64,000 nt of DNA from JARDZU01 sp963730285 (GTDB lineage: Bacteria; Actinomycetota; Acidimicrobiia; Spongiisociales; ZC4RG35): assembly GCA_963730285.1 (NCBI GenBank), contig CAVSQY010000007.1, positions 555,408 through 619,407 of the forward strand, in the 5' to 3' direction. The notes below the pieces were generated by a model, which was given only the letters and a program-made list of their open reading frames with translations, had not been told where the DNA came from and did not search any database. The position numbers were made by a program, and so were the translations under genes. Below, in pieces: positions 25,689 through 38,002 of this stretch (position 1 is its first letter; each line of letters opens with the position of its first letter).

Positions 25689-26846
25689 ATGCTTCGATTC
25701 ATGACCGCGGGTGAGTCACATGGGCCGGGCCTGGTCACCATTGTCGAGGGCCTGCCCAAAGGGCTCGCTGTGTCGGAGGAAAACTTCCAGGCCGAGCTCA
25801 CCAGACGCCGCATGGGTTATGGGCGTGGCAAGCGGATGGCGATCGAGAAGGATGAGCTCGAGATTCTCGGTGGGATCCGGCACGGCGAGACCCTTGGATC
25901 GCCGGTGGCCGTGCTGATACGCAACACCGAGTGGCCGAGATGGTCTGAGGAGATGAGCCCGAAGGCGGCAACCCCCAAGAAACAAGTGACCAGGCCCCGA
26001 CCCGGTCACGCCGACCTGGCGGGGATGCTCAAGTACGACACTGACGACGCACGCGACATCCTGGAGAGGGCGTCGGCCAGGGAGACCGCGGCGAGGACAA
26101 TCGCTGGAGTCCTTGCCAAGAAGCTTCTCGATACCGTTGGGATCTCCATCGTCAGCCACGTTGTCTCGATCGGCGGGGTGACCTCTACGACGGCCCCAGG
26201 GCCGGGCGATGGGGCAATCGTCGACACCAGCCCGGTCCGGTGCATGGACGCGGAGGCGGCCGCGGCCATGGTCGAGGCCATCGACGAAGCCAAGAGCCGG
26301 CGCGATACCTTGGGGGGTGTATTCGAAGTCCTCGGGTTTGGCGTGCCACCCGGGTTGGGATCGCACGTGCATCATGATCGCCGCCTCGACGGCCTACTCG
26401 CAGCGGCGTTGATGTCTATACCAGCGATCAAGGGAGTGGAGGTGGGAGACGGATTCGAGGTCGCCCGGCTCGTCGGTTCCCAGTCGCACGACGAGATCTT
26501 GCTGGAGCCGGAAGGATTGAGCCGGCCCACCAACCGGGCCGGAGGCACCGAAGGCGGCATTAGCAACGGCCAGACGATCAGGGCTCGCGCAGCCATGAAG
26601 CCGATCTCCACCCTCATGAGACCCCTACGAACCGTCGACATGTCCACGGGAGAGGCTGCCGAGGCCGTACGGGAACGATCCGACGTCTGCGCAGTGCCGG
26701 CTGCGGCCGTGGTTGGTGAGCAGATGGTTGCATTGGTCCTTGCCGCCGAGCTCCAGAGGAAGTTCGGTGGTGACACCGTCGATGAGATGGTTGCCGCCCA
26801 TTTGCGTTATACGAGCGCATTGGCCCTACGTCCCCAACGCTCATGA
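25689..26846 (+). CDS. aroC: Chorismate synthase
   Basis: AroC removes phosphate from EPSP to give chorismate, using reduced FMN. The 385-aa sequence is typical from MLRFMTAGESHGPGLVTIVE through the flavin and substrate motifs RPGHADLAGMLKYDTDDARD, ERASARETAARTIAGVL, and RAGGTEGGISNGQTIRARAA. The end overlaps a short frame that looks like the tail of aroK in an ATGA junction. Confidence 0.96.
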   Translation: MLRFMTAGESHGPGLVTIVEGLPKGLAVSEENFQAELTRRRMGYGRGKRMAIEKDELEILGGIRHGETLGSPVAVLIRNTEWPRWSEEMSPKAATPKKQVTRPRPGHADLAGMLKYDTDDARDILERASARETAARTIAGVLAKKLLDTVGISIVSHVVSIGGVTSTTAPGPGDGAIVDTSPVRCMDAEAAAAMVEAIDEAKSRRDTLGGVFEVLGFGVPPGLGSHVHHDRRLDGLLAAALMSIPAIKGVEVGDGFEVARLVGSQSHDEILLEPEGLSRPTNRAGGTEGGISNGQTIRARAAMKPISTLMRPLRTVDMSTGEAAEAVRERSDVCAVPAAAVVGEQMVALVLAAELQRKFGGDTVDEMVAAHLRYTSALALRPQRS

Positions 26847-26968
26847 CTCTCCGGCAGATCGGCACGATGGACGCTCTGTACGAATTGGCGGCGACGCGTC
26901 GCATCGACACCGACTCCGTCGAAGTCGACGAAGTGGCCCAGGGAATCGAGCTGGTGTGGAACAACTAA
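26843..26968 (+). pseudogene. aroK: Probable remnant of shikimate kinase aroK (C-terminal tail only)
   Basis: Between aroC and aroB, where actinobacteria usually have aroK, lies a frame of only 41 codons. It starts at ATG 26843 inside the aroC stop and ends within the start of aroB. After a short head (MTLRQIGTMDA) the peptide reads LYELAATRRIDTDSVEVDE then VAQGIEL, which matches the last helix and strand of shikimate kinases (typically LYxEVA, a VDTD-like stretch, then VAxxI). The P-loop, shikimate site and lid are absent. It looks like a large in-frame deletion, or a collapse in the assembly. The assignment rests on a short match. Confidence 0.5.
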
Positions 26969-27981
26969 CCGTCGCCGGTACGACCGAAGTCGTGGTCGGC
27001 AGGGGATTGCCCGAGTCGATCCTGCCCCCGCGTTCGGACCGGGAGCGCGCCGCCGTGCTCACCCAACCGGGAGCAACTCACATAGCGTTCGTGGTGGCCG
27101 AGCGGCTTCGGGCAGAGGGTCTGGCAGTGGAGGTGACCGGGTTGCCGGATCGCGACGAGGCAAAAAGCCTTCAGGTGGTGGAGACGGTCTATCAGGCGTT
27201 GGCGCGTTTCGGGCTTGGCCGCCATGACACCGTTGTCGGCGTCGGTGGCGGCTCGGTCAGCGACGTCGCCGGCTTTGTAGCCGGCACGTGGCTTCGAGGT
27301 GTCGAGGTGGTCCATCTGCCGACCACTCTTCTCGGAGCAGTGGACGCCGCCATCGGCGGGAAGACGGGTGTCAACCTGGCCGGGAAGAACCTCGTTGGCG
27401 TCTTTTGGCATCCGACGAGGGTGGTGGTCGACGTCACCGTCCTCGAGGATCTTCCCGCCAGCCTCCGCCGGGAGGGTCTTTCCGAGGCCATCAAGGCGGG
27501 GCTGGTGGGAGACCCCGATCTGTTCGAGTTGCTCGCCAAGCATGGGGAATCAGCTCCGCTCGAGGCGGTGGTCTCCCGGTCGGCCGCAGTGAAGGCGCGC
27601 ATCGTCTCTGAAGATGAGAGGGAAGTCGGCATTCGTTCGATTCTCAACTTTGGTCACACCATCGGCCACGCCATCGAGTTCTCCTCGCCGTTATCCCATG
27701 GTGAGTGTGTCGCTGTGGGAATGATCTCTGCCTGTGCCATCTCCGAGCAGCGTTTGGGATTCCAGGACCGTCGTCGTGTAACCCAAGCCTTGGAGGGGCT
27801 GGGTCTGCCGCTCACCGTCGATGGTCTCGACCGCGCCCGGGTCGAGGACCTGCTCCGTCATGACAAGAAGAGAGATGCCGCCGGTCTCCGAATGGTTCTC
27901 CTGGGTGCCATCGGCGAGCCGGTCACCGTCCACGTGACCCAGCACGACATCGAGATCGGGCTCGATGCCGTTGGGCTGTGA
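26956..27981 (+). CDS. aroB: 3-dehydroquinate synthase
   Basis: AroB forms 3-dehydroquinate from DAHP with NAD and a metal ion. The GTG at 26956 gives 341 aa beginning VEQLTVAGTTEVVVGRGLPE. Family motifs are GVGGGSVSDVAGFVAGTWLR, PTTLLGAVDAAIGGKTGVNL and LNFGHTIGHAIEF with the metal-binding histidines. The frame is open further upstream within aroC, but that part is not homologous. It overlaps the aroK remnant by 13 bases. Confidence 0.95.
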   Translation: MEQLTVAGTTEVVVGRGLPESILPPRSDRERAAVLTQPGATHIAFVVAERLRAEGLAVEVTGLPDRDEAKSLQVVETVYQALARFGLGRHDTVVGVGGGSVSDVAGFVAGTWLRGVEVVHLPTTLLGAVDAAIGGKTGVNLAGKNLVGVFWHPTRVVVDVTVLEDLPASLRREGLSEAIKAGLVGDPDLFELLAKHGESAPLEAVVSRSAAVKARIVSEDEREVGIRSILNFGHTIGHAIEFSSPLSHGECVAVGMISACAISEQRLGFQDRRRVTQALEGLGLPLTVDGLDRARVEDLLRHDKKRDAAGLRMVLLGAIGEPVTVHVTQHDIEIGLDAVGL

Positions 27982-28027
27982 TCGATGTACCGTGCCCGGC
28001 TGACTCTTCAATGATGACACTTCGACC

Positions 28028-28585
28028 ATGATCAGCACCAACGACGTACGACCCGGGATGGCTTTGCAGCTGAGCGAAGGGTTGTTCAACATTGTCGAGT
28101 ATCAGCACGTCAAGCCGGGAAAGGGCAAGGCCTTCGTCCGGATGAAGCTGAAAAACCTCGAGACGGGCCAAGTGCTCGACCGGACGTTCCGAGCCGACGA
28201 GAACGTGGACCAGGCGATCATCGAACGCAAGGACCACCAATTCCTCTATCGGGACGATCTCGGCTTTCACTTCATGAACATGGAGGATTTTGGCCAATTG
28301 GCCCTCTCGGATGAGGATGTGGGGGAGGCAGCCGGCTACCTGGTTGAAGGGATGACTGCCAGCCTCGCTCTCTATGAAGGCACCCCGATCGGGGTGGAGC
28401 TCCCCGCCTCCGTCGAATTGGGGGTGACCTACGCCGAGCCTGCAGTGAAGGGCGACACGCGCACCGGCGCGACCAAACCGGTGACACTCGAGACAGGTAT
28501 CCAGATTCAGGTGCCCCTGTTCGTGGAACAGGGTGATCGTGTGAAAGTCGACACGCGCTCGGGGGAGTACCTAACCCGAGTATGA
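28028..28585 (+). CDS. efp: Elongation factor P
   Basis: EF-P rescues ribosomes stalled at polyproline. The 185-aa protein has the three-domain length, with the loop VKPGKGKAFVRMKLKN that places lysine K32 at the ribosomal P site, and TGATKPVTLETGIQIQVPLF in the last domain. The lysine could be modified or not; no modifying enzyme gene is in the window. The end overlaps nusB by four bases. Confidence 0.96.
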   Translation: MISTNDVRPGMALQLSEGLFNIVEYQHVKPGKGKAFVRMKLKNLETGQVLDRTFRADENVDQAIIERKDHQFLYRDDLGFHFMNMEDFGQLALSDEDVGEAAGYLVEGMTASLALYEGTPIGVELPASVELGVTYAEPAVKGDTRTGATKPVTLETGIQIQVPLFVEQGDRVKVDTRSGEYLTRV

Positions 28586-29133
28586 ACGCCGACCGCCACA
28601 TCCCGATCGTGCCGGCACGAGTGACTGTGGAAGAGTTGGCAACGGCCATCGGGCGCTCCCCTGATGAGGTTCGTGAGGTCCTCGCTGCCGGGAGGGGAAC
28701 GGCGCGGCCGGAGCAGAGCCTTGATGCCGAGGACGCCAGACACATTGCCCAGGAGTTGGGTGTCGCCATCGCCATCGAGGCACGAGATCAGGCGCTCGAA
28801 ATGCTCTACCAGTGGGAAATGACTGGGGAGCTTCCGGAGCCCGATTCTCTGACTGGGCGCGTTGGGCACCTGGTCGAAGGGGTTATCGACAATTGTGAGG
28901 CCCTCGACCTCGAGATCGAGTCGATCTCGGAGCATTGGAGCGTGGCACGCATGCCCGTCCTGGATCGATCCATACTTCGCATCGGCTTGTTCGAGCTTCG
29001 TCACGATCCCGGCACACCCGCCGCCGTGGCCGTGTCCGAAGCCCTGCGCCTGGCCCAGACCTACTCGACCGAGAAGTCCGGCTCGTTCGTCAACGGTGTT
29101 CTCGGGTCCCTGGCGAGGTCAGGCGGCGCCTGA
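28582..29133 (+). CDS. nusB: Transcription antitermination factor NusB with an IF2-N-like N-terminal domain
   Basis: NusB binds boxA RNA with ribosomal protein S10 in rRNA antitermination. The NusB fold begins only at about residue 66, ARDQALEMLYQWEMTGELPE, and ends GSFVNGVLGSLARS. The first 60 residues are extra: VTVEELATAIGRSPDEVREV followed by SLDAEDARHIAQELG resembles the small IF2 N-terminal module (a helical module typically reading VxELAKELGVS). At 183 aa it is longer than the usual 135-150. boxA-like sites occur in the rrn operon of this window. Confidence 0.92.
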   Translation: MNADRHIPIVPARVTVEELATAIGRSPDEVREVLAAGRGTARPEQSLDAEDARHIAQELGVAIAIEARDQALEMLYQWEMTGELPEPDSLTGRVGHLVEGVIDNCEALDLEIESISEHWSVARMPVLDRSILRIGLFELRHDPGTPAAVAVSEALRLAQTYSTEKSGSFVNGVLGSLARSGGA

Positions 29134-29158
29134 CGATCGAGCATCGCAGAACAACGGC

Positions 29159-29164
29159 TAAGGT
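29159..29164 (+). promoter_or_regulatory. -10-like hexamer TAAGGT for the pyr operon
   Basis: TAAGGT lies 26 nt after the nusB stop. A transcript from here would start near 29171 and carry the PyrR-binding element in its 5' leader. Confidence 0.4.
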
Positions 29165-29183
29165 CTTCCCAGCCTTTAAACGC

Positions 29184-29197
29184 GGTCCAGTGAGGCC
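29184..29197 (+). promoter_or_regulatory. PyrR-binding RNA element in the pyr leader
   Basis: GGTCCAGTGAGGCC matches 12 of 14 positions of the PyrR-binding consensus ARUCCNGNGAGGYU as I remember it. It is followed at once by the ribosome site AAGGAG at 29201-29206. No terminator hairpin is visible, so PyrR bound with UMP probably blocks ribosome entry, as reported for mycobacteria, rather than causing attenuation as in Bacillus. Confidence 0.75.
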
Positions 29198-29212
29198 GGA
29201 AAGGAGAGCACG

Positions 29213-29260
29213 GTGGATTGGCTCCCATCGGCGTCGGAAAGCACCCGATGCCACACGTGA
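29213..29260 (+). CDS. Possible 15-codon pyr leader peptide
   Basis: A GTG six bases after AAGGAG opens the frame MDWLPSASESTRCHT and a stop that overlaps an in-frame ATG of pyrR (TGATG at 29258-29262). It is the best-placed start for the ribosome site, and translation through it could couple to pyrR. It may also be chance, since pyrR homologues usually have a few residues before that ATG. Confidence 0.3.
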   Translation: MDWLPSASESTRCHT

Positions 29261-29781
29261 TGAACGACGAGGACATCGGGAGGGCCCTTCGTCGCATCGC
29301 TCACGAGATCCTGGAACGTCATCGAGGCGCTGAGACCGTGCTGCTCGTCGGGATTCACACCCGCGGTGTCGACCTGGCCCATCGACTCGCAGAGATGATT
29401 GGCGATTTCGAGGGAGTCGCGGTTCCAGTTGGCGAGCTCGATGTCCTCCCATACCGTGATGACCTGGCGATCCGGCCTCATGACCCGACCGGGCAAACCT
29501 CAATGCCTGTCGCCATCGAAGGGAGGAGGATCGTTTTGGTGGACGACGTCTTGTACACCGGTCGAACGGTGCGAGCCGCCCTCGATGCCCTCGCCGATAT
29601 TGGGCGCTCCGAACAGACCGAGTTGGCTGTACTGGTGGATCGCGGCCACAGGGAGCTACCCATTCGAGCCGATTATGTGGGCAAGAACCTACCTACCAGT
29701 CACCGCGAGGTGGTTCGGGTGCGTCTGACCGGCACAGACGAGGAAGAGGGAGTCTGGGTCGAACGGCTGGTGAAAGTATGA
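29218..29781 (+). CDS. pyrR: Bifunctional pyr operon regulator / uracil phosphoribosyltransferase PyrR
   Basis: PyrR senses UMP and binds pyr mRNA leaders; it also has uracil phosphoribosyltransferase activity. The protein carries the PRPP loop RIVLVDDVLYTGRTVRAAL and family signatures VLLVGIHTRGVDLAHRLAE, LPYRDDLAIRP, LVDRGHRELPIRADYVGKN. Start choice is open: TTG 29218 (11 nt after AAGGAG), ATG 29248 or ATG 29260. Homologues have a short strand before the DEDIGRAL region, which disfavours the last. It is first in the pyr operon and overlaps pyrB by four bases. Confidence 0.92.
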   Translation: MAPIGVGKHPMPHVMNDEDIGRALRRIAHEILERHRGAETVLLVGIHTRGVDLAHRLAEMIGDFEGVAVPVGELDVLPYRDDLAIRPHDPTGQTSMPVAIEGRRIVLVDDVLYTGRTVRAALDALADIGRSEQTELAVLVDRGHRELPIRADYVGKNLPTSHREVVRVRLTGTDEEEGVWVERLVKV

Positions 29782-30686
29782 GCGGGCTGATCACGCTCCA
29801 GGACCTGAGTGGCGACGACCTCACCGACATCCTCGATGATGCACAGGACCGAATCGACAGGGTCACAGAAGCGGGAGCTGATCCGCACCAGGCACGGCAC
29901 AAGACGGTGGCAACGATCTTCTTCGAACCATCGACGCGCACCCGACTTTCCTTCGAGCTGGCAGCGAAGCGACTGGGGGCAGAAGTGCTCACTTTCACCC
30001 CGGAGACTTCGTCCACTTCGAAAGGGGAGTCGCTCAAAGACACCGTAAGGACGATCGCTGCCATTGGCGCCGACGTGCTCGTGGTGCGGCACCGCCTGGC
30101 GGATGCCCCGGATTGGGTCGCGCACTGGACGGGCCGCCCTGTCATCAATGCCGGCGCCGGCCGGAAGGAGCACCCGACTCAGACCCTCGCCGACGCGTTG
30201 ACGCTCAGGCAACATTTCGGAAGGTTGGATGGGCTGAAGATGGCGATTGTGGGCGATGTGGGCAACAGCCGCGTTGCCCGGGGGCATCTCCTTGCGATGC
30301 CGAAGCTGGGGATTGAGGTGACCCTCGTCGGCCCTACCGGTCTTCTCCCGTCGGCCAACCCTTGGAACGTCAAGGTCAGTAACTCCCTCGACGCGGAACT
30401 AGGTGAGCTCGACGTGGTCTATCTCCTCAGAGTCCAGCGTGAACGCGGCTCGCTTGCATCGTTTCCTTCCGCGAGTGAGTACTCACTTCGCTTTGGCCTC
30501 GGGCACGGCCGCCTCTCCATGTTGAAGCCGACCACGGTGATCATGCATCCTGGCCCCCTGAACCGTGGCGTCGAGATCGACGACGAGGCGGCCGACGGCG
30601 ATCGATCGTTGATACTCGCTCAGGTGGCGAATGGAGTCCCGATTCGAATGACGGTCTTGGCCTCCGCCCTGGAGTTGAGCCCATGA
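29778..30686 (+). CDS. pyrB: Aspartate carbamoyltransferase catalytic subunit
   Basis: PyrB makes carbamoyl-aspartate. The 302-aa chain has the carbamoyl phosphate motif FFEPSTRTRLSFELAAKRLG, the STSKGESLKDT loop, NAGAGRKEHPTQTLADAL and the aspartate-binding region MHPGPLNRGVEI. No regulatory subunit gene pyrI is present, as is usual for actinobacteria. It overlaps both neighbours by four bases. Confidence 0.96.
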   Translation: MSGLITLQDLSGDDLTDILDDAQDRIDRVTEAGADPHQARHKTVATIFFEPSTRTRLSFELAAKRLGAEVLTFTPETSSTSKGESLKDTVRTIAAIGADVLVVRHRLADAPDWVAHWTGRPVINAGAGRKEHPTQTLADALTLRQHFGRLDGLKMAIVGDVGNSRVARGHLLAMPKLGIEVTLVGPTGLLPSANPWNVKVSNSLDAELGELDVVYLLRVQRERGSLASFPSASEYSLRFGLGHGRLSMLKPTTVIMHPGPLNRGVEIDDEAADGDRSLILAQVANGVPIRMTVLASALELSP

Positions 30687-31948
30687 TCCTCATCACTAAT
30701 GCGAGCGTGCTGCGGTCCAACGGCGTTGAGATCGCCTCGGTCCTGATCGACGGAGATCGAGTCACGGAAGTCGGGAAGGTGTCACATGGCAGGGCCGCAA
30801 CCACCATCGACGCCGAAGGAGCCTGGGTAGGGCCCGGCCTCGTTGATCTCCATTCCCATTTCCGCGATCCCGGACAGACCTGGAAAGAGGACATCGACAG
30901 CGGGTCCAGGGCAGCGGCCGCCGGCGGATACACCGCGGTCATGATGATGCCCAACACCAAACCGGTCATCGACACAGGTCGTCGCGCTGCGGACCTGATC
31001 GGCAGGGCCGAGGCGATACAGGTGGTGTCGTTGCACGTCGCCGGCTCGCTCACCAAAGGTGGCTCGGGTGATGTCATGGCCGGCTTCGACTCGATGCACG
31101 CCACCGGGGTCCGCATGTTCACCGACGACGGAGCCTCCGTCCCCGAAGCGGCCCTCCTACGCAAGGCGATGTCGCACTTATCCGACCTACCCGGTGCCCT
31201 GGTGGCCGAGCACCCGGAGGACGTGGGATTGGCCGGCGATGGTCAACTTCACGAGGGAGAGGTGTCTGCCCTCCATGGCCTCAGCGGCCTACCCGGCGTG
31301 GCTGAGGACTTGGTGGTGGAGCGTGATCTCCTCCTGTGCGAGGAGACCGGGATGAGACTTCATCTCCAACACCTATCGACCGCCCGATCGGTCTCTCTGG
31401 TCCGGGAGGCGAAGGCCCGCGGGCTGAAGGTCACCGCCGAGGTAACACCGCACCACCTGAGCCTGGTCGATGCCGAGCTGACACGTCTCGACTCGAATTT
31501 CAAGATGTACCCACCACTCAGGAGTGGCGCCGACAGGTCTGCGCTGATCGAGGGGCTCCTCGATGGGACCATCGATTGTGTGGCCACAGATCACGCACCA
31601 CACACGCCGGAGGAGAAGGCGGTTCTCTTCGAAGAGGCGCCACGTGGCGTGATCGGGCTGGAGACGGCGGCCGCCGTGATCAACGATGTCGTCTCCTCCG
31701 ATCAATCTGTCTTCTTCGATCGCATGAGCATCTCCCCGGCCGCGATCTTGGGCATGGCCGACCAAGGTCGCCCGGTCGAGCCAGGGACAACGGCGAATCT
31801 CGTGGTATTCGACCCACAACGCACATGGCAGCCCGGTCGCTTCAAGTCGAAGTCATCCAACAGCCCGTATCTGGGCCGCCGATTGACTGGGCGCGTCCTG
31901 GCCACCATCTACAACGGGCGTATCACCTATCAGGGAGATGAGACGTGA
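30683..31948 (+). CDS. pyrC: Dihydroorotase
   Basis: PyrC cyclises carbamoyl-aspartate. The 421-aa protein is a type I dihydroorotase: metal ligands in DLHSHFRDPGQTWKEDIDSG, the NTKPVID segment, later histidines in LHLQHLSTARS and VTPHHLSL, and the catalytic aspartate in DCVATDHAPHTPEEK. It overlaps carA by four bases. Confidence 0.95.
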   Translation: MILITNASVLRSNGVEIASVLIDGDRVTEVGKVSHGRAATTIDAEGAWVGPGLVDLHSHFRDPGQTWKEDIDSGSRAAAAGGYTAVMMMPNTKPVIDTGRRAADLIGRAEAIQVVSLHVAGSLTKGGSGDVMAGFDSMHATGVRMFTDDGASVPEAALLRKAMSHLSDLPGALVAEHPEDVGLAGDGQLHEGEVSALHGLSGLPGVAEDLVVERDLLLCEETGMRLHLQHLSTARSVSLVREAKARGLKVTAEVTPHHLSLVDAELTRLDSNFKMYPPLRSGADRSALIEGLLDGTIDCVATDHAPHTPEEKAVLFEEAPRGVIGLETAAAVINDVVSSDQSVFFDRMSISPAAILGMADQGRPVEPGTTANLVVFDPQRTWQPGRFKSKSSNSPYLGRRLTGRVLATIYNGRITYQGDET

Positions 31949-33110
31949 GCGAGGGAGAGCGAGGCTTGCTCTGCACTGCAGATGGGGAAGTGTTCGTGGG
32001 CAGATCAGTGGGTGCCGAAGGGATCGCCACGGGTGAAGCGGTCTTCAACACCTCTATGAGCGGCTACCAGGAGATACTCACCGACCCCTCGTACTCCGGT
32101 CAGGTCGTGGTGATGACCAGCCCCCACATCGGAAACTATGGCGTGACTTCGAGCGATGAGCAGTCTCAGGGGCCGGCCGTGTCCGGATTCGTCGTGCGGA
32201 GCCTGTCGCGTCGGGATTCCAATTGGAGATCCGAGGGCAGTATTGGTGAGTATCTCGGTCGTCACGGGGTGGTCGCGCTGGCCGACCTCGACACTCGCCG
32301 ACTGACCAGATACCTGAGAGATCACGGTGCGATGCCAGTCGCTCTCGGTGCCGGGGTGGGCGAAAGCGAGCTGAAGCAGACAGCCGCCTCGGCGCCGTCC
32401 ATGATTGGCCGGGACCTGGCCTCGGCCGTCTCCACCAAGAGCGCGTATCAGGTCGAAGCCGAGGGCGAGAGGAAGGGCTTGGTAATCGCCATTGACCTCG
32501 GCCTCAAGCGGGACATCCTCGCCAATCTCACCACCCGAGGATTCGACGTGACGGTGGTTCCCGCATCTGTCTCCGCCGATGAAATCCTCGCCATGGGGCC
32601 CGACGGCGTGTTCGTCTCGAACGGCCCGGGCGATCCCGAGCCACTCACCGGTGTCACCCGCACGCTCCAGACACTTCTAGGAGAGGTCCCTGTGTTCGGT
32701 ATATGCCTCGGCCATCAAGTGCTTGGCCTCGCGCTGGGGGCGACCACGTTCAAGCTGCCGTTTGGGCACCACGGCGGCAATCACCCGGTTCGTCGCCTCG
32801 ACAATGGACGAGTCGACATCACTGCCCAGAATCATGGTTTCGCTGTTGACCTCTGGCCACTTGCCGCCGGCGAGTCCGCCCCGGAGCGTCACGGGCTGGT
32901 CAGCCCCGGTCTACTGCCGGCCCGGGTCGGCACCGCCTATGGCGAAGTCGTCCCCACTCATCAGAATTTGAACGACGGGACCCTGGAGGGCATGCGTCTG
33001 GTCGACGTTGCGGCTTTCTCGGTGCAGTATCACCCCGAGGCCGCGCCCGGCCCGCGAGACGCCCGACCCCTCTTCGCCGACTTCACGGCATTGATCGAGA
33101 AAGCAGTCTG

Positions 33111-33111
<1 letters not shown>
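31945..33111 (+). CDS. carA: Carbamoyl phosphate synthase small (glutaminase) subunit
   Basis: CarA releases ammonia from glutamine for CarB. The 388-aa sequence has the N-terminal CPSase domain (VFNTSMSGYQEILTDPSYSG) and a class I amidotransferase domain with the nucleophile in FGICLGHQVLGLALGA and the H/E pair in VQYHPEAAPGPRD. The start is GTG. Its last base is the first base of the carB ATG (TGATG). Confidence 0.96.
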
Positions 33112-36337
<3,226 letters not shown>

Positions 36338-36356
<19 letters not shown>

Positions 36357-37255
36357 GCACGACCCTGGGCCCACTGGAGCTCCGATCTCCCCTGATTGCC
36401 GCCTCGGGCACCGTGGGGTCGGTGTGGGAGTGGGCAGAGGTGGCCGACGTGACCAGATTCGGGGCGGCGGTGGCGAAGTCCGTGGCCCCAACCCCCTGGG
36501 AAGGGCGGTCCCCTCCTCGTCTGGCACCCGCCGGACCGGGGATGCTCAATGGCATCGGGATCCAAAACCCCGGAGTCGATGCATGGCTCGAGAAGGTGGG
36601 CCCGCGCCTGTCGTCGCTGGACATCGATGTTTGGGCTTCGGTGGTGGGAAATAGTGCCCATGAGTACGCCGCGGTGACGGCCGCATTGACAGGCTGCGGC
36701 GTCCACGCGATCGAAGTCAACCTCTCCTGCCCGAACCTGGAGGACGGTCGCATGTTCTCGATGGACCCGACGGCCGCGGCCGAGGTCATAGAGACGGTGG
36801 TGGCGGCCGCCAGCGTGCCGGTCGGAGCCAAGCTCTCTCCGAATAGCCCCGACATCGTCGCAGTCTCGGCCGCCACACAAGAGGCCGGAGCTGATTTCGT
36901 GACTCTCACCAACACCGCACTGGGGTTTGGCATCGACGTGGAAACAGGGCGCCCTCTGCTGAGTGGGGGGATAGGTGGCTACAGCGGCCCCGGGCTGAAG
37001 GCGATCTCGATGCGCTGTGTCTACGAGGTCGCTCGAGCTCTGCCCGATCTCCCAATCGTCGGTTGCGGCGGTGTCACCACCGGTAGAGACGTGGTCGAGT
37101 ACCTGCTGGCAGGCGCTGCAGCTGTCGGGCTGGGAACCGTCCTGCTCTCCGAGCCGAAGGCCGGGTCCAGGATCACCCGCGAGCTAGTTCGAGAGCTCGA
37201 ACGCCTCGACAAAGGAGCGCTGGGCGACTTGGTCGGAGCGGTGAGGGCCTGGTGA
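36338..37255 (+). CDS. pyrD: Dihydroorotate dehydrogenase, class 1B-like
   Basis: PyrD oxidises dihydroorotate to orotate. From the ATG at 36338 (inside the carB end) it has 305 aa. LRSPLIAASGTVG, NGIGIQNPGVDAWLEKV and EVNLSCPNLEDGR place it in class 1, and the cysteine in SCPN is the class 1B-type base. Class 1B enzymes normally need PyrK, an iron-sulfur flavoprotein that passes electrons to NAD, but no pyrK lies in this operon. The partner may be elsewhere or a different acceptor may be used. Confidence 0.92.
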
Positions 37256-37956
37256 GTCGGGTATTGGTGGCCCTCGACGTACCGACCCGGGAGGAAGCGC
37301 TCGGGTTGGCGGGTCGCCTCAGAGATGAGGTGGCAGGCTTCAAGGTGGGTTTGGAGCTGCTGATGGCCGAGGGACCGGCGATCGTCAACGGGGTCGCCGA
37401 ACTCGGATTGCCCGTCTTCGCCGACGCCAAACTCCACGACATCCCCAACACAGTCGGGCGAGCCATCTGCCGGCTGGGTGAGTCTGGGGCAAGATGGGTC
37501 ACGGTTCACGCATCGGGAGGGACAGAGATGATGAGAGCCGCGGTAGACGGCCTCGGGCAGGCGTCGGCCGGCCATGCCGGCGTTCTCGCCGTCACAGTGT
37601 TGACCTCGATGACCAAAGCCGACCTGGGGGCGCAGGGCATCACGCGCCCACTCGAAGACCAGGTCGCCTGCCTCGCCCGGATGGCCGCCGGCCTCGGGGT
37701 GGAAGGGGTGGTCTGCGCCGTCTCCGAGGCAAGAGTCGTGGCCGATTTGGGCTTGGGCATCACGGTGGTCACACCCGGCATTCGACCAGCGGGAAATGAT
37801 CCGGGCGACCAGTCACGCGTGGCTACCCCGGCGGGTGCGGTAAGAGCGGGGGCAGACCTGCTGGTGGTGGGTCGACCGATCACCAGGGCACCCGACCCGG
37901 TAGAGGCTGCCAGGGCGATCAACGCCGAGATCGACGAGGCCGTTTCCGTCACTTGA
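37252..37956 (+). CDS. pyrF: Orotidine 5'-phosphate decarboxylase
   Basis: PyrF makes UMP. The 234-aa protein has the charged catalytic network FADAKLHDIPNTVGRA, the N-terminal LVALDVPTREEAL and the phosphate loop VTPGIRPAGNDPGDQ. It belongs to the short bacterial group with the DAKLHDI signature, unlike the longer mycobacterial type. The GTG start overlaps pyrD by four bases. It closes the pyr operon. Confidence 0.95.
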   Translation: MSRVLVALDVPTREEALGLAGRLRDEVAGFKVGLELLMAEGPAIVNGVAELGLPVFADAKLHDIPNTVGRAICRLGESGARWVTVHASGGTEMMRAAVDGLGQASAGHAGVLAVTVLTSMTKADLGAQGITRPLEDQVACLARMAAGLGVEGVVCAVSEARVVADLGLGITVVTPGIRPAGNDPGDQSRVATPAGAVRAGADLLVVGRPITRAPDPVEAARAINAEIDEAVSVT

Positions 37957-38002
37957 CGTTGGATTTGGTCGCTATGGTCCGTTCGTCTACCGAGTGAGGA
38001 CC

